64,000 bases of DNA. Source: Tigriopus japonicus (Eukaryota > Arthropoda > Copepoda > Harpacticoida > Harpacticidae). The notes beneath the pieces are model-generated. The model saw only the letters and a program-made list of their open reading frames with translations. It did no database searches and was not told the DNA's origin. The position numbers were made by a program, and so were the translations under genes. The stretch covers positions 5,352,954-5,416,953 of the forward strand of contig CM021316.1 of NCBI GenBank assembly GCA_010645155.1, read 5' to 3'. This document shows positions 9,587 to 21,900 of the stretch, piece after piece; within the stretch, counting starts at the first letter, position 1; every line of letters starts with the position of its first letter.

Positions 9587-10808
9587 ATGGGACAGACCTG
9601 GGGACGATCGTTAAGCCTTTTGTCCGAGGACATGGCCGATGCCGACAACCCAGCCTTGGAGATCTCCAATTTCTACCGTCCGGAGGAGGTACGTTCAGTT
9701 ATTTCAAAGTGTCACCGAACATTTTCATCGGAGTGTGTTCCTGTTCCGCAGGATGAAGAATTGGAAGAAGAGCCCAATTTTCCCGATTTAGCCCACCTTC
9801 CCCCTGAAGTGGCTTTAAAGGTGTTATCACATTTGAATGCCACCGATTTGTGCTTGGCTGCTTGCGTTTGGCAGCAATTGGCTACCGATGAGATCCTCTG
9901 GCAGGGTAAGAGTTGTTCGTGAATATTTTGCCGACAGAAGCCAGCATGAATTCCATAATGAATTTTCTGATTGATAGGTTTGTGCAAGGAACAGTGGCCA
10001 GAAGCCAGCATTTATCACAAACCTAATGGGCTACGGTCCTCCGTGTCCATGAGGAAAATATTTCTTCTCCTTGATGAGGGCACGCTCACATTCAATTCGG
10101 ATCCTGAAAAAGTAAGGATGCTGAAAAGGATGGATGATGGAATGAATAGCCTCTTTAATTGTGTTCAACCTCCTATTACAGGGAATGCAATATTTCTTTA
10201 AAAATGGATTGGTCCGAAATCAGGCGTTTGAAATCGCCAAGTTCTTCCATAGTACAAGTAAGCTGTCCAAGAGCCAAATGAGGGCCTATCTGCAAAACCG
10301 GACCGATGTTGTGGACGAAATGATTGCCTTGCAGAACTACGCCAACGAATTCCTTCCCAATGCTCTAAGAAAATGCTTCGCTAAACTAGAGGCCCCCAAT
10401 GACCGAGGCCAGTATCTCCAAGAAATGTTGACAGCCTTTTCCAGGAGATTCTGTCAATGCAACCCAAATTTTGGTTACTCCACTGGTAAATAGAACGACA
10501 CGGTAAAAAAAACATTTTTGGAGAAGCTTTCAACGACCTCTATTGATTTTGCTTTAGATGCGGTATACGTGATGTGTTTTTCACTGATCCTTTTGTCAGT
10601 GGATCTGTGTTCTCCACACGTGAAGAATAAGATGTCCAAACGAGAATTCATTCGTAATACCCGAAATGCCATTCAGTTGTCCCATGACGACCTTTATGGA
10701 GAAATGTACGATAACGTGTTTCTTCGTGGCCATGTCTCCGAGGATGGAAAATCATTGCTGAAGCTTCAGCATCAGTTTGTCCCTGGTTTTCTCGCTCTTT
10801 TTCTATAG
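9587..10808 (+). CDS. FBXO8: F-box only protein 8 (F-box plus Sec7-like domain)
   Basis: Substrate-recognition F-box protein; the vertebrate orthologue acts with SCF ubiquitin ligase and its Sec7-like domain links it to ARF6. Five exons join in phase: 9587-9688, 9752-9905, 9978-10111, 10182-10485 and 10558-10808, giving 314 residues (human protein 319). The start MGQTWGR resembles the conserved MGQ start. The F-box is about residues 45-85 (LPPEVALKVLSHLNATDLCL, then VWQQLATDEILWQGLCK). The Sec7-like domain follows, with NEFLPNALRKCF, FSRRFCQCNP and a strongly conserved SPHVKNKMSKREFIRNTR near the C-terminus. The last about 15 residues, after GHVSEDG, are not conserved. Part of exons 3-4 is duplicated in inverted orientation 1.6 kb upstream. 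Confidence 0.93.
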
Positions 10809-11655
10809 CATTAAATTCATCCCCATTATGGTGAAAGGCGACACCAACAACTCCACCTAGTCAGAAGAGAAGAACAATAATATTAATAATGATAAGTAGT
10901 CATCTATAAAATCATATTTGTATTACCAGAGACAGAATTGAGTTCTATCTCGGGTTGAGTGCCATGTGTGTTTTCAGTTACTCTACTTAAAATTGTATTT
11001 TGCGCGTTTTCAGTTTTGAGAATATTATATTGCGAATGCTTGCACAATCGGTCTTTCATTATGATTTTTGTCAAATCTACGGCAATGGATTAAGACTATA
11101 ATGGAGGAAGGTTCTTTAGTAGCCCAGAGACCCCTGAATAGGTTAAAAAAAATTGTCCAATATGTTTTGTTTAAGGGATCAATGTTTTTTTCAATGGAAT
11201 AAAAACATTTTCTCTTAAATGTTCAAATACTAGCATTCGACTTTATCGTTTGTGAAACATAATGCTCATTTTCCGAATTTAGTGGCCAGTTTTGCCATAT
11301 TTTGGTAAATTTTCGTGTCTATTGGCCATTTTATTTGCCAATTCTTGTTTTGTGTGCCATTTTATTTGCCATTTTTTGGGCCAAAAAGACATTTTTTGTT
11401 GCCAGAAATCGGCACCCAGAGTGATGGGACAAACGCAATCTCAGCCAAAGGAAGAGTTTCTTTAACGATTTCGTTTCTGTCTTTTCAAACCGAAACCATC
11501 CAAGCACTTAGACTCTGAACATAAACGAAGATAAAGTATATTTATGTATGCCAATTGCCAAGAAAAGCAAAAGATAATTTTGTCTCATCACTTTTGTATC
11601 CCCTTATGTGACTTTATCAACTCGCATTACCTCAACTAGGAACAGAGTTTTTTAT
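10809..11655. other. Intergenic, T-rich degenerate tract
   Basis: Likely holds the FBXO8 3' UTR. An AATAAA-like word occurs near 11199, but no close signal is obvious. From about 11120 to 11400 the DNA is a T-rich patchwork of ggccattttatttgcc-like words, resembling the cores of the neighbouring hAT-like elements. I found no matching ends for it. No gene is visible. Confidence 0.5.
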
Positions 11656-11663
11656 CTCATGAG

Positions 11664-12145
11664 TAGGAACGGGCGAAAAGTGCAAATCAAAAGAAGCTTT
11701 TCGTTAGCAAAGTTGCCCAAAATCGTAAAATAAAATGCAGAAAAAGGTCAAAAGCGCAAATAAAAACCACAAAACCACTAAAAAAAAATTTAAAAATTCG
11801 CAAAAAAAATGAAATTTCTGAAACAAAAAGCTTCTGATATTTTCTTGTCATCTGCTTGTTATTTTTCAATCATGAAGAGTAAAATTTAGATATTGAAGTA
11901 GTCGTAATCAATACTATGCTAGCCTAAGCTGGGAGCCATAACATCAGATTTAATTTTCAAATTTGAAAAAAAAAAACTTCCAAAAGTAAACATTTTCAAA
12001 GAAGAAATAGCAAACAAACTCTCAACAATTTATTCATTTTAGGCTGAATTCGTAAAAAATCGTGCAAACAAAGGCGAAAATGCAAAAAGGTAAATAAATG
12101 TGTTTATGTTGCCAAAAATCTTTTTACACTTTTTGCCCGTCCCCA
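11664..12145. mobile_element. Non-autonomous hAT-like element with 8-bp target duplication
   Basis: Left end TAGGAACGGGCGAAAAGTG and reverse-complemented right end TGGGGACGGGCAAAAAGTG match at 15 of 19 positions. Both flanks carry CTCATGAG (11656-11663 and 12146-12153), an exact 8-bp direct repeat. This 8-mer is its own reverse complement, so on its own it does not distinguish a direct from an inverted repeat. The 482-bp interior is A-rich, built of degenerate gcaaaa/gcgcaaat words, with no transposase frame. Confidence 0.75.
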
Positions 12146-12391
12146 CTCATGAGACTTGAAAAATATTTGTCCAAGTGAATTAGATGGGAAAAACGAAAAG
12201 ATTTTAGACAAATAGAAACACAAAGAATTCCAAAAAGAGACGAATAAAATCTACCAAACGACAAAAACATTGCTCAAATTTCCAAATAAGTCTTAAATAA
12301 AACTCGAAAAAGGCAACAAATATTGCGACGGACTAAAATCTAAAGATCTTTTATTCGACTGAATTCCTGTACTGAATGATAACTTGATAAG

Positions 12392-13558
12392 TATGGCCCG
12401 GATATGAACTTGAAAAATTGATCAATTATTTTTTCAATTTTTTGGCTAAATTTAGCCAAAATCAAGTTTTTGGGGTAAAATCTTCATTTTTTCGCACTTT
12501 TATGTAAAAAAAGAGATTTTTTCCCAGATTTTGGTGGAAAAAAATTTCACCAGTTTTCGGGCGAAATTTGACAAATTCCAATTATTTTGGGCGTATAGAA
12601 AGTTGTTCAATTGCTTCAACAAATCAAAACCTAATTATTTCCACCTATTTACTTCTTAACTTGAAATTCTATTTCCATGATGTGACCTGGATTTGTGGCT
12701 GTTCTTTTTTGTTAAGGTTAAACTATATTTCTTTTACAAAAATGGTTTGTCACTTGCTCCGGTACTTCACAATCTAGGTTTTTTTAAATCTACATCTATG
12801 CTTTATTACTTACATTTATGCTATGTTTTAACCTACATCTATGCTTTTCTAGCTATGAACGAAAAAAATTCAAAGGTTAAGCAAAACAGTGAACCTTTTG
12901 AAAACGTTTTTTTATGCCATAGACCACTCTCGACAACCCTACTTGGCAACTTGAGATAAACTAATTTAAACATTTCTATTATTCTAATATGGCTAGTCAG
13001 ACCATTAGGCCAAACGAATAGTGATTTTTCTTTAAACAAAGCTAGAACATAAAACATTGCACAAAAAAATGTTTTCAAAACAGTTGTGAAAACAAGTTTT
13101 TCCTGTATTTGAAAAAAAATCAATAGTTTCTTCAGACATCTTCAGACCCAACCTCTGCCCATTACTTCAATACTATGTCTCTTGAAAAAATAACCTCTCA
13201 ACAGTGCAAACTTCTGTTTTGGCCAGAGGGTTTGATGTATCGTGAGAGCAGCATACTCTAGAACATTTGTTTATTTACTTTATAAAGAAAAGGGATTATG
13301 CAACTTGGTTAAACCCCAATTGGTAATTTAGGACTGGTGTATTCAAGCTCCAATTTCGTTTCAGTCATGTACTCTTCAACTTTTTTTTGCCATTTTCATG
13401 AAAATGTACTCTTAATGTTTTCGTTTTATAAAATTGAAGTCAATTATTTTATAACTTTGATCAAGTATTTTGTGATTTTTATCAAGTATTTTCCGATTTT
13501 GATCAATTTAAAAATCAATTTTTTGGCCCGAAAAAATCAAGTTCAAATCCGGGCCCTG
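12392..13558. mobile_element. Non-autonomous hAT-like element with 8-bp target duplication
   Basis: Left end TATGGCCCGGATATGAACTT and reverse-complemented right end CAGGGCCCGGATTTGAACTT are nearly identical. The flanks are an exact direct repeat TTGATAAG (12384-12391 and 13559-13566), the 8-bp length expected for hAT. The 1167-bp interior is AT-rich. Both ends carry tttttcaattttttggc-like degenerate tracts. It has short chance frames but no recognisable transposase. Confidence 0.8.
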
Positions 13559-13566
13559 TTGATAAG

Positions 13567-15510
13567 TTATTCACTTAGGCGCGCGGTAAGTAGGTCGCAA
13601 GGTAAAAAGGTCACATTAAAAAGGTCACAGACCCACGCAGCTCCAGAGGTAGCCAAGGGGCTCCCACAGACCCTGGTGCCATCCTTGGTTCAAGATTGTC
13701 CCATGGGGACTTAAGATTTACCGGTTTGAACACAATTGTGCCAAGTCAAAGGTCCATAAGTCAACAGGAAGTCATTCAAGACATTTTTTAGGACACCAAA
13801 AGAAACGGCACAACTTACTATATCACATACGTATAACTCATGATTGAATCCATATGTGAACCTCGCCTGGAGATGATTGGCCAAAACTTTTGCTCAAGGA
13901 GATGAAATGGTCAATATTTAAACGACAATTTTGAAAACAGCGTTCTAGTCTCCGATCTTTTTCTCCCCATCAAAATGTGGCTAAAATAAAAAATAAAGCG
14001 ACATGGAGGGGAAAAACAAGCCTATCTTAAGAATTATTTTTTGTCGCGTCTTTTTGAGCTTTGCACATTTTTTGTGAGATTAACCATTTCCGATTTACGG
14101 ACATGGCTTGTCGTTACATTTTTTATGAATCACCTAGTACTTGTTTAAGTGGTAATCTAAACCCATGTATCTCTTTTTTGGACTTGGTACTTCTTTTGCA
14201 TCAACTTAGTGTCCAGAAAGAAAGTATATTAAAGTTGCATCAAATGATGCAATCATGTGTGGTTGATAATCAACTTCTTTTGAGAAATATAAATCCTTTA
14301 TGAACATACGAGAAATTGAAGGGAAGCCAATGGCTTTTAATCCATCAGGCCTAATTAATTCACCAATGGGATTCAACCCATACTGTACATCCATCGCTCC
14401 TTACTCATGAATTAATGAAATAAATATGAAAACCTATTGCAAAAAAAACTAATGGAAAAGAGAAAATAAAATAAAAGAGATAATAAACAATAAAAAAATT
14501 CATTTAACGCATTTATCCTTCGTACTGAAGTTTCGTAGATTTTCTTTTAGTTTAAAAGTGTTAAGGTTTGCAAAGGAAAGCAATTGTCAATATATTGTTG
14601 TCCTCGCGCATTTGTTGAAAAAAAATAATGCCGTTGAGACGAGTACATTAAATATGATGGTGCAGTTACTTTGCGAACGTACTATTGATAGATAGTACTT
14701 GAGAATTTTTACACGCAACTCGACTTTTGCAGAGTAACAGGCTTTCAAACCTCAAATGCAATGACAGAAGGTCTGAAACTTTAGAGCAAGGCATATCTTT
14801 TGACTTAGAAGACAAGGATTATCGAACACAGGAGACTTGCACTTCGGGATAAAAAGACGGCTGCGATTTCAAAAGCACCGAACACGGATAATAAATGACG
14901 TTGATAACCAGACCAAAACATATCCAAGTTTTCCAAGTATTGAGAGCCTGACAGGCTTGTTGGTTAACATTTGACAAAAACCCGTAATATGGCTGGTAAA
15001 CCAAAATGAAAGGCTGTTTTTCTCAAGACCAGTTTTGCATGACGACAAAGAGCTTATCCAGTAGATCGAGGGACCCTTGATTGTTAAAGCTGTTTCAGAT
15101 ACTTAAGGTTATTGCAACAAATTCTGAAGTCTCCGTTCCCATCTTCGGCTGTTCCTGGCTTGTCTTTGATATCCTTGGCAAAGAGCCAAGTCAAAGTAAA
15201 ATGATTTTTTTTCGAGGCCACCGTTCTTCTGGGGTTTCTGGCCTTCATAGAGGACGAAGAGAAGAAGGATGAGAAGCGGAAGGTTATCATAGCTCAACTA
15301 GACAGAAACCTGGTCAACTCGCCCAAGATCACATGCAGGGTTCGTGGATATGTTGTTCCTCTTTGGAGTACTCGGCGGCCTCCGCAATCTTTGCTACTGT
15401 ACTCGGAACTTCACCCTGTTCGTCTCCTTCCTCTTGCTCCTTTCACTCTTGTCCGTCTAGCTAACTAGTTCTTGTTCATGGGATCGCGGTCGTTGAGGCC
15501 TTTGCCATCG

Positions 15511-15547
<37 letters not shown>

Positions 15548-15961
15548 ACTCACCTTGCTCACTTCCTTTGACTTGAGCTTCTTGCGTTGTAGCACGTAGT
15601 ACTACATGACCAGCAAGTGATTGGGTGCATGCACGGGGGACGCGGGCCCGAGTTCCCAAACATTTCCGATATGTTCAAATGAGGATTCCCATGAATCTGT
15701 GCAGAATAATCCGACTCTCGACAAGTAGGTCCACTGTGGATGTACTTGTTTTAGTGTGACTGGGTGAAGTTTCTTCGAATTGGACGATGGAGTAAACAGA
15801 CATTACCTATCTACCTACCTTGATTGGTCCCTCTCGTGCTCAAGGGCCTGTCCAAGAGTGCGTATCCCAGTATGTTTGAATATCATATCAAGGATCTAGT
15901 GCTACTCAGACATAAACATTGACGTGATCTTGAAACGATTCCCGCTACATGATTGCTAACA
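13567..15961. other. Intergenic and presumed promoter/5' UTR of the RhoGEF gene
   Basis: No supported gene. From 13570 to 13690 there is a gc-richer patch with three aaggtcac-like words. A 36-base TTG microsatellite lies at 15511-15546. The last few hundred bases should contain the 5' UTR and promoter of the ARHGEF17-like gene, but I cannot fix a start site. Confidence 0.45.
15511..15546 (+). repeat. TTG trinucleotide microsatellite, 12 units
   Basis: Twelve perfect ttg units in a row, about 400 bases upstream of the RhoGEF start codon. Confidence 0.98.
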
Positions 15962-18900
15962 ATGAGCTCACCCAACCCCAGGGAGCATCGTTTGCAACCC
16001 GATCCCAATCCTGAGATCCGCCTACCATCCAATAAATCCATCACGGGACCTGCGGGAGCCTTGAGGAAGCCATTTGTGCGGGGTCCGAGAAGACCCAATT
16101 CATGGAGGCATCCAGGAGGAACAGTGTCAGAAACGGAAGAGTTGAGCGAATCGGAGACTGACAAGGATCACACTCCACAAGATGGTAGGTCGTCTTCAAG
16201 GGCTAATGAGTCGAAACTTCAAGCTTATGAAGTTGCTGGAAAGCGAGACTTCTTGCAAAAGGAGGATCGTCAGTACAGTTATAGTTATGCGTTTCATTCA
16301 ACGCCAAGTGGAGCGTATCTTATGATTTATTGGAAGTTGTCCTGTTGGAAAGTACGTGACTTGGTCAGACACGAAAAAACTGGGCAAAAAATGCTCAAAT
16401 TTTACGCACTTACTCCGATGTTATTGGGGCATGAACGTGGTGGGGCTGGTAAAGCTTTCTCAATCATATTTCGTGAATGGCATTTCCTCGTGGAATTTGT
16501 GTCACGTCATCAAATCCTCGATTCATTTTATGGACTCTACCAGGTTAAAGAGGTTACAAGTTTTGGACACCAAGAATTTTTATTTCCAATAGATTAAGCA
16601 ATGATTGGTCATTTTCCACTTGATCTCATGAAGATTAATAACCGGGTTGAACATGACTTAACATGTAAAATCTGAGATTCTCTTTCATTTTCAATCTTCT
16701 CCAAAGTTTTTATCAAAAGTGAAGACGGCAAAAATATGTTAAATTGAATTTTAAGCTTACGGGGACGTCAAAATCTTCACAGAAAAAGTAAGAAATCACA
16801 AAAATATTCAAAGTGGGAAAACCGTGAGAAAAAAATGCCATTAGGTTTTTGGCCACGTTTGGTTTTCCCTACACTTTCCTCCTTGGGAACTGTTACGGAT
16901 AACGACTCGATGTGCATGGATCTCAACGCCAATCCCCATGCACCGTTGGACTTATTCAGGAGTGCCCCAATCACATTTGTTGAAGCTGAGAGAGCCTTTG
17001 CTAAGAGCAAGGATATTCTCACCAGAAGAAGAATAAACACACAGGGTTAGGCAGAATTAGTGAAACATTAGATTGAAGATCATGATTAAGACCCTTGGCG
17101 TGAGCCACAATTTAAAATGGAACAAGATACAGGAACATTGTCATGGAACCCTGGACAAGGTGGCAAAAAGAGGGTGAGGACTCCCACGTTGGTCAAGGCC
17201 ACTACTATTAAGATTATATGAAATCCGGCTTGATCCATGAACAAGATGGCTAAAGACTAAAATTTGTCCCCATTACTTATGGTTAGATCTTGAAAAGGCC
17301 AAGAAGGGTAACAAGGACCACTTTCGGTTATAGTTGAAGTAGCATGGGATGATAACCAAGAGGTGGAATAGGTGCGTGCAAGTTGTAACATTGATATCAA
17401 GACGTTCAGGGCGGTGGTTTCGCTCAGAGGGGTACATGACAAATAATATTCCATTATGTTATAGTATGTTGTATCCGAACCAACTTCTTAGAGCAATCCT
17501 TTCCTATTTAGGATTTTAAAGAAAACTAACATTCGATTCACCTAGATGGCTCTTACATGATTTAGCATGCCCTTAACACATCCTACTAGGGTGCCCTCTC
17601 TTGTTCTCAAAATGAACAACTCTGCCGTCAGAGCAAGCCCTCTGAAGGAAGCAAAGTTGAGCTTCAATCAAAGAGAAAAATGACAATCAGCGTCATCTTG
17701 AGATAGAATCATTTGTGGGTGCTTCTGGTAAATACTTAGCCTCAATTTGTGATTACTCAGTGTGACTTTTTAATTTTTGATCACATTAATATCGTAGCTG
17801 AGCTCCAAAAGACTCAAAATATGAAGAGAAATCCATTTTCAGATGGAAGCTGCAATTTTGGTAACAAATCAAAGTTGGGGATAGATCTGAAATCAAGGAA
17901 CTTTTCCCCTGTTTTGGCTCCATCTAGTGGCAATTTTTGTAACCTTCAATTAACATTCTTCATTGACCTTGTTGGTAAAGAGTTATTTCACAATATCCAT
18001 GTTTCACTAATTCTGCCTAACCCTGTATAACAAGGGACCGTGGGCGTGATCGTTTGACACTGAAATGGATTGACGATATTTTTAACAGATATATTGAAAG
18101 ATGGACATTTCCATCAGTCACGATCTTGAATGTCTTTAAGTTTAACCATAAATCAGTATTTATTTTAAAGGTAGCCCAATCGATTTCTTGAGAATTAGTT
18201 GCCTCTTTTTGGTCTAGTTATTACATACCTTTCGAATCTCTGTCACCTGCTTCTTGAGATGACATTTTTCTTGCCATTCCCTTTGGGATGAGAATTATGT
18301 ACGTTTTGAAACGGTTTGAAATTGAAACTTTAAAAGCTTTTTCCATTTTCTCCCAAAAACCTCTGTTGTCTCCTACCGTGGAGATTTTTTTTACGCCATC
18401 TTAAATGCTCTTCCTATCAAGCTTAACTTCAAAATTCTGATTCTGACATTCATGTCAGAATTCATGTCAGAATATTTCTTATTTCTTTAGTCTCTAGTGT
18501 AGCAGATGGTCTTTAACTAAAATAAACATCATTCGAAAATATTTAGATATACAATAGGGTTGGTTACCTTTAACGTGAAAGGTGATTTATTCCTAACGTG
18601 AAAAGCATTCATTCAAGATTGTGACTTATGGTTGCAGACGTGCAAAATGTACTTTAACAGAGCTCAGATGTAACGTAGATGAAGATCTTTATTACATCGT
18701 ATAATTTATCCCCCCAATAGGTATTTCGAAACAAAGGCTTCCAACCACTTTGGTCGGGCATTTACAATAGTGTCCTTTTCAGCGTAACAAAGACATCAAT
18801 GCAAACAAAGGTGTCATGTGCATCGGTCGAGAAAATTTGTAGACGTGAACCAAGAACTTACAAAGAGTTGAAGATGCTATGAGGCAGGAATTGTAAATGT

Positions 18901-21900
18901 TTAAGGGTTAATGCCAGGGTTGGTTTAATCCCGTCCAGTCGAAGAAATCCCGGGGACGGGATAAACCGGGATTTGTGGGATTTTCTATGTATCCAATTAA
19001 GGCATAAATATCAAATTTGTTATTCCAGTCTACCGGGTGATTCATAAGAAACGGAACAGGATACTATGTCCATAACTCGGAAACAGTTGATCTTACAAAA
19101 AGTAGATGAAGCTCAAAAAGATGCGGTAGATAAAAATAGTTAAGATAAATATGTTTCATTCCCTTCATGTCCACTTATTTATGATTTTAGCCAAATTTCT
19201 GAAGGGAGAAAGTAGTAGGAGTCACGAACGCTGTTTTCAGAAATGACCCTTCATGAAAAATCGTCGTCGCTTAAAAATTGAACTTGGGGAAAATTGCTTT
19301 TTTCTGACTCTTCAAGCCAAGTGTTAGGTCAATTATATCCACTGAAAGTGAGATTCATTTATGTTTTCAATCACGAGTTATGGCCGGAGGTGTTCCATTT
19401 CTTTTGAAACACCCTGTAATGATTGGAAGCCAAAGTTTCGCCGAAATTACATTTCCATTGTCTGGCATTTATTTAATTTCTGTCATTTTTATTTTAGTAA
19501 TCTTAAAAATCGCATATATTTTAGAAAATTTCATTTTCAATACGAAAATCACGTTGTGCGATCCCGTAAAAAATCATTTTTGAAAAAGTATAGAAAATCC
19601 CGTTAATCCCTTTTCCAGAGTCCCATCTCGGGATCCCTTTAGCCCTGAATTTTAGCCCATCACATTTGAGTTGGATCAATCAAGGGTTCACCAAACCGAA
19701 GCTGATTGCTAAAAGGACCCATTTGCAAGCCTATTGAGTCTGAAGCCCATGAAAACGGCACTTTGAATTCCTCCTGGGTTCACCATGTTGAAAATCCCCA
19801 ATAGCTTCCGTGGTCATAATAAAATTACTCCAGTGCTTATTGGTCCAGAGGTGTTGATCCCTACTCTAAGGCAAGAAGGACTGGAATCATGGAGTGGGAG
19901 GCTAGCAATGAGAATGATGATTTCTAGTTAGAACAATTCAATTACGTTCTTCTGCAAATGAGACCTTGCATATGTTGACAAGAATACGTATTTCAATTTT
20001 CAGCTCAATCGAACGTCGGAGACAAAAGTTATGCTCACTCAAAGTTCAGTGCAAATCCTACCGAGAATGAATGAACTCGCCCTTTTGTAGTAATCGTTTT
20101 ACTACAAAAGGGCGAGTTTATTCATTCTATGCTCTCTTCATAACATACATAATTTACATCTTCGTACATAAGTTTGAGAAGGCATAACTCTTCACTCCGG
20201 CATTCGATTGGGCTGAAATTTAAAAAACGTGTTCTTCTCAATGCAAGCCAGGTCTCATTTGCAGAAGAACGCAATTAGTTCGTTTCTGCTGGAAATCATA
20301 ATTCTCAATGCTTGCCTCCCACTCCATGTTTTTCGTGCTTCTTGTCTAAGGTGTTGCATTTCTTTTAAATCACCCTGAAAAGTACACTTTACAAGATGTG
20401 AAAATAAAAAAGGGAGATTCTTGATGAGAATTCTTGCATCCTTTTATGTTTTTATTTCAAAGACTAACCCTCCCAACCGAAACCATATTGGCCTTCCAAA
20501 ATCGTGCAATCATGCATTTACAAGCTTGTCAGAAATGGTGTGCGGTCAGTTAGAGCGAAAAGACATCTTGTCTCTTACTGCTTTAAAATGGATCGATGAG
20601 ACATGGTGCTAATGATATGTTCCGGACCAACTCCGAGTACCTAATGTGTTCTCGTTTGATCATTCAAGGGCCTCATTGGACATCAAACAAAACGACCGGC
20701 ACCTCCAGTAGCGGCAAGTCACCCCGAGCGGACTCCACATCGGTCAACCTTAAAGGCCGTGTCCTCATTCCAAGTGGAAAGAAACCTAAACACACGAGTA
20801 GCTTTAGTTTCGCCAGCTTTTCCCGTTTTCGAGGTCAAAAAGGTGCCATACTGGGCGATAGTCACTCCAGGAGCCTAACTGGTGGGGTTTCAGACTCATC
20901 CACAACGGCCAAGGGCGCCATTATTTTGAGCAGTAGTAGTAGTGGTGCCGGTTGTGGCAGCAATAACTCCAACGTGGAACGATCTTTGAGCCCGGACAAT
21001 TATGCCTCTTCTCCACATCTACATCGTGACTCACACTCCCCTCAAAGTGGGGGAGGAAGAACAGAAGCAATGGGAGAATCTCTCATTTTTTCAGGTGAGA
21101 CTCTCCGCCATACTTAGTAGGCAGGTAGTTTATCTTGAAGCAGATAACACAAAAAGTGGACAAGAAACTTCTGGATCTCGATTTGACTTTTTGAGTCTTC
21201 TTTGGAACACTGATTGATTGAGTTGTTGGAAACCCTCGAATGTCATTTCCTTTGAAAAAGTTGACTGGGTTTTCATGCAAGATCTCCACTTTCCGAGTAG
21301 AACTAGATCGCTTCCCTGGAATGGTGTTAAACGAAAACTTTAATGCAGAGGGGGTAAAACTTGTGTTGGCCAGTTTTGATGTTGTTCGATTACTCATAGG
21401 TGATCCACCCTCAGGATTGTTGTCTACCCCTCATCCTGGAGGCCACCTGACAAATCGCACCTCGCCCAATCGAAAACTCAAGGAGGCCACGGATCGAGTA
21501 AGTGGAAAGCTCAGGGCCTATGCGCATAAACTGAAGAAGGATCAGGATCAACAACAACAACAACAACAGCCGGCCCCCATTTCATCCACCTTGAGCAGAA
21601 GTAGTAGTAATAGCTACGTGCGGAGTAGTAGCGTCAATACCTCATCATCTTACGGAGCACCGTCATTTTGTCAGAAAACCCACAAACGAAGTCTCTCGTT
21701 GGTGAATTCTGAATCTAAAAAACACAATTCCATTGCTGAGGAGCCCATGGGCGAATCTCAGGCTGCCCTACAGTCGGATCCTGGAGCGGTTTTACATAGC
21801 ACAAGCCTGGTAAGCACCGACAAGATTTCCCCCTGTGAATTTTTCATCATGCTCGTAGTATACAAACGAGGAGTAAGATCGAGCCCAAATTCGCGACGTA

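Larger units (their letters stand above)
16185..20668. other. Intron 1 of the RhoGEF gene, filled with transposon remnants
   Basis: 4.5 kb between the first and second coding exons. It contains a hAT transposase remnant, a 1-kb element with inverted ends, a hAT-like element interrupted by a mariner-like one, and a long fold-back structure, each listed separately. The rest is AT-rich unassigned DNA. Confidence 0.7.

Noticed and set aside
13524..13566. Sequence gttcaaatccgggccc resembling a tRNA T-loop
   Set aside because: It is the terminal repeat of the hAT-like element at 12392-13558; no cloverleaf can be formed.
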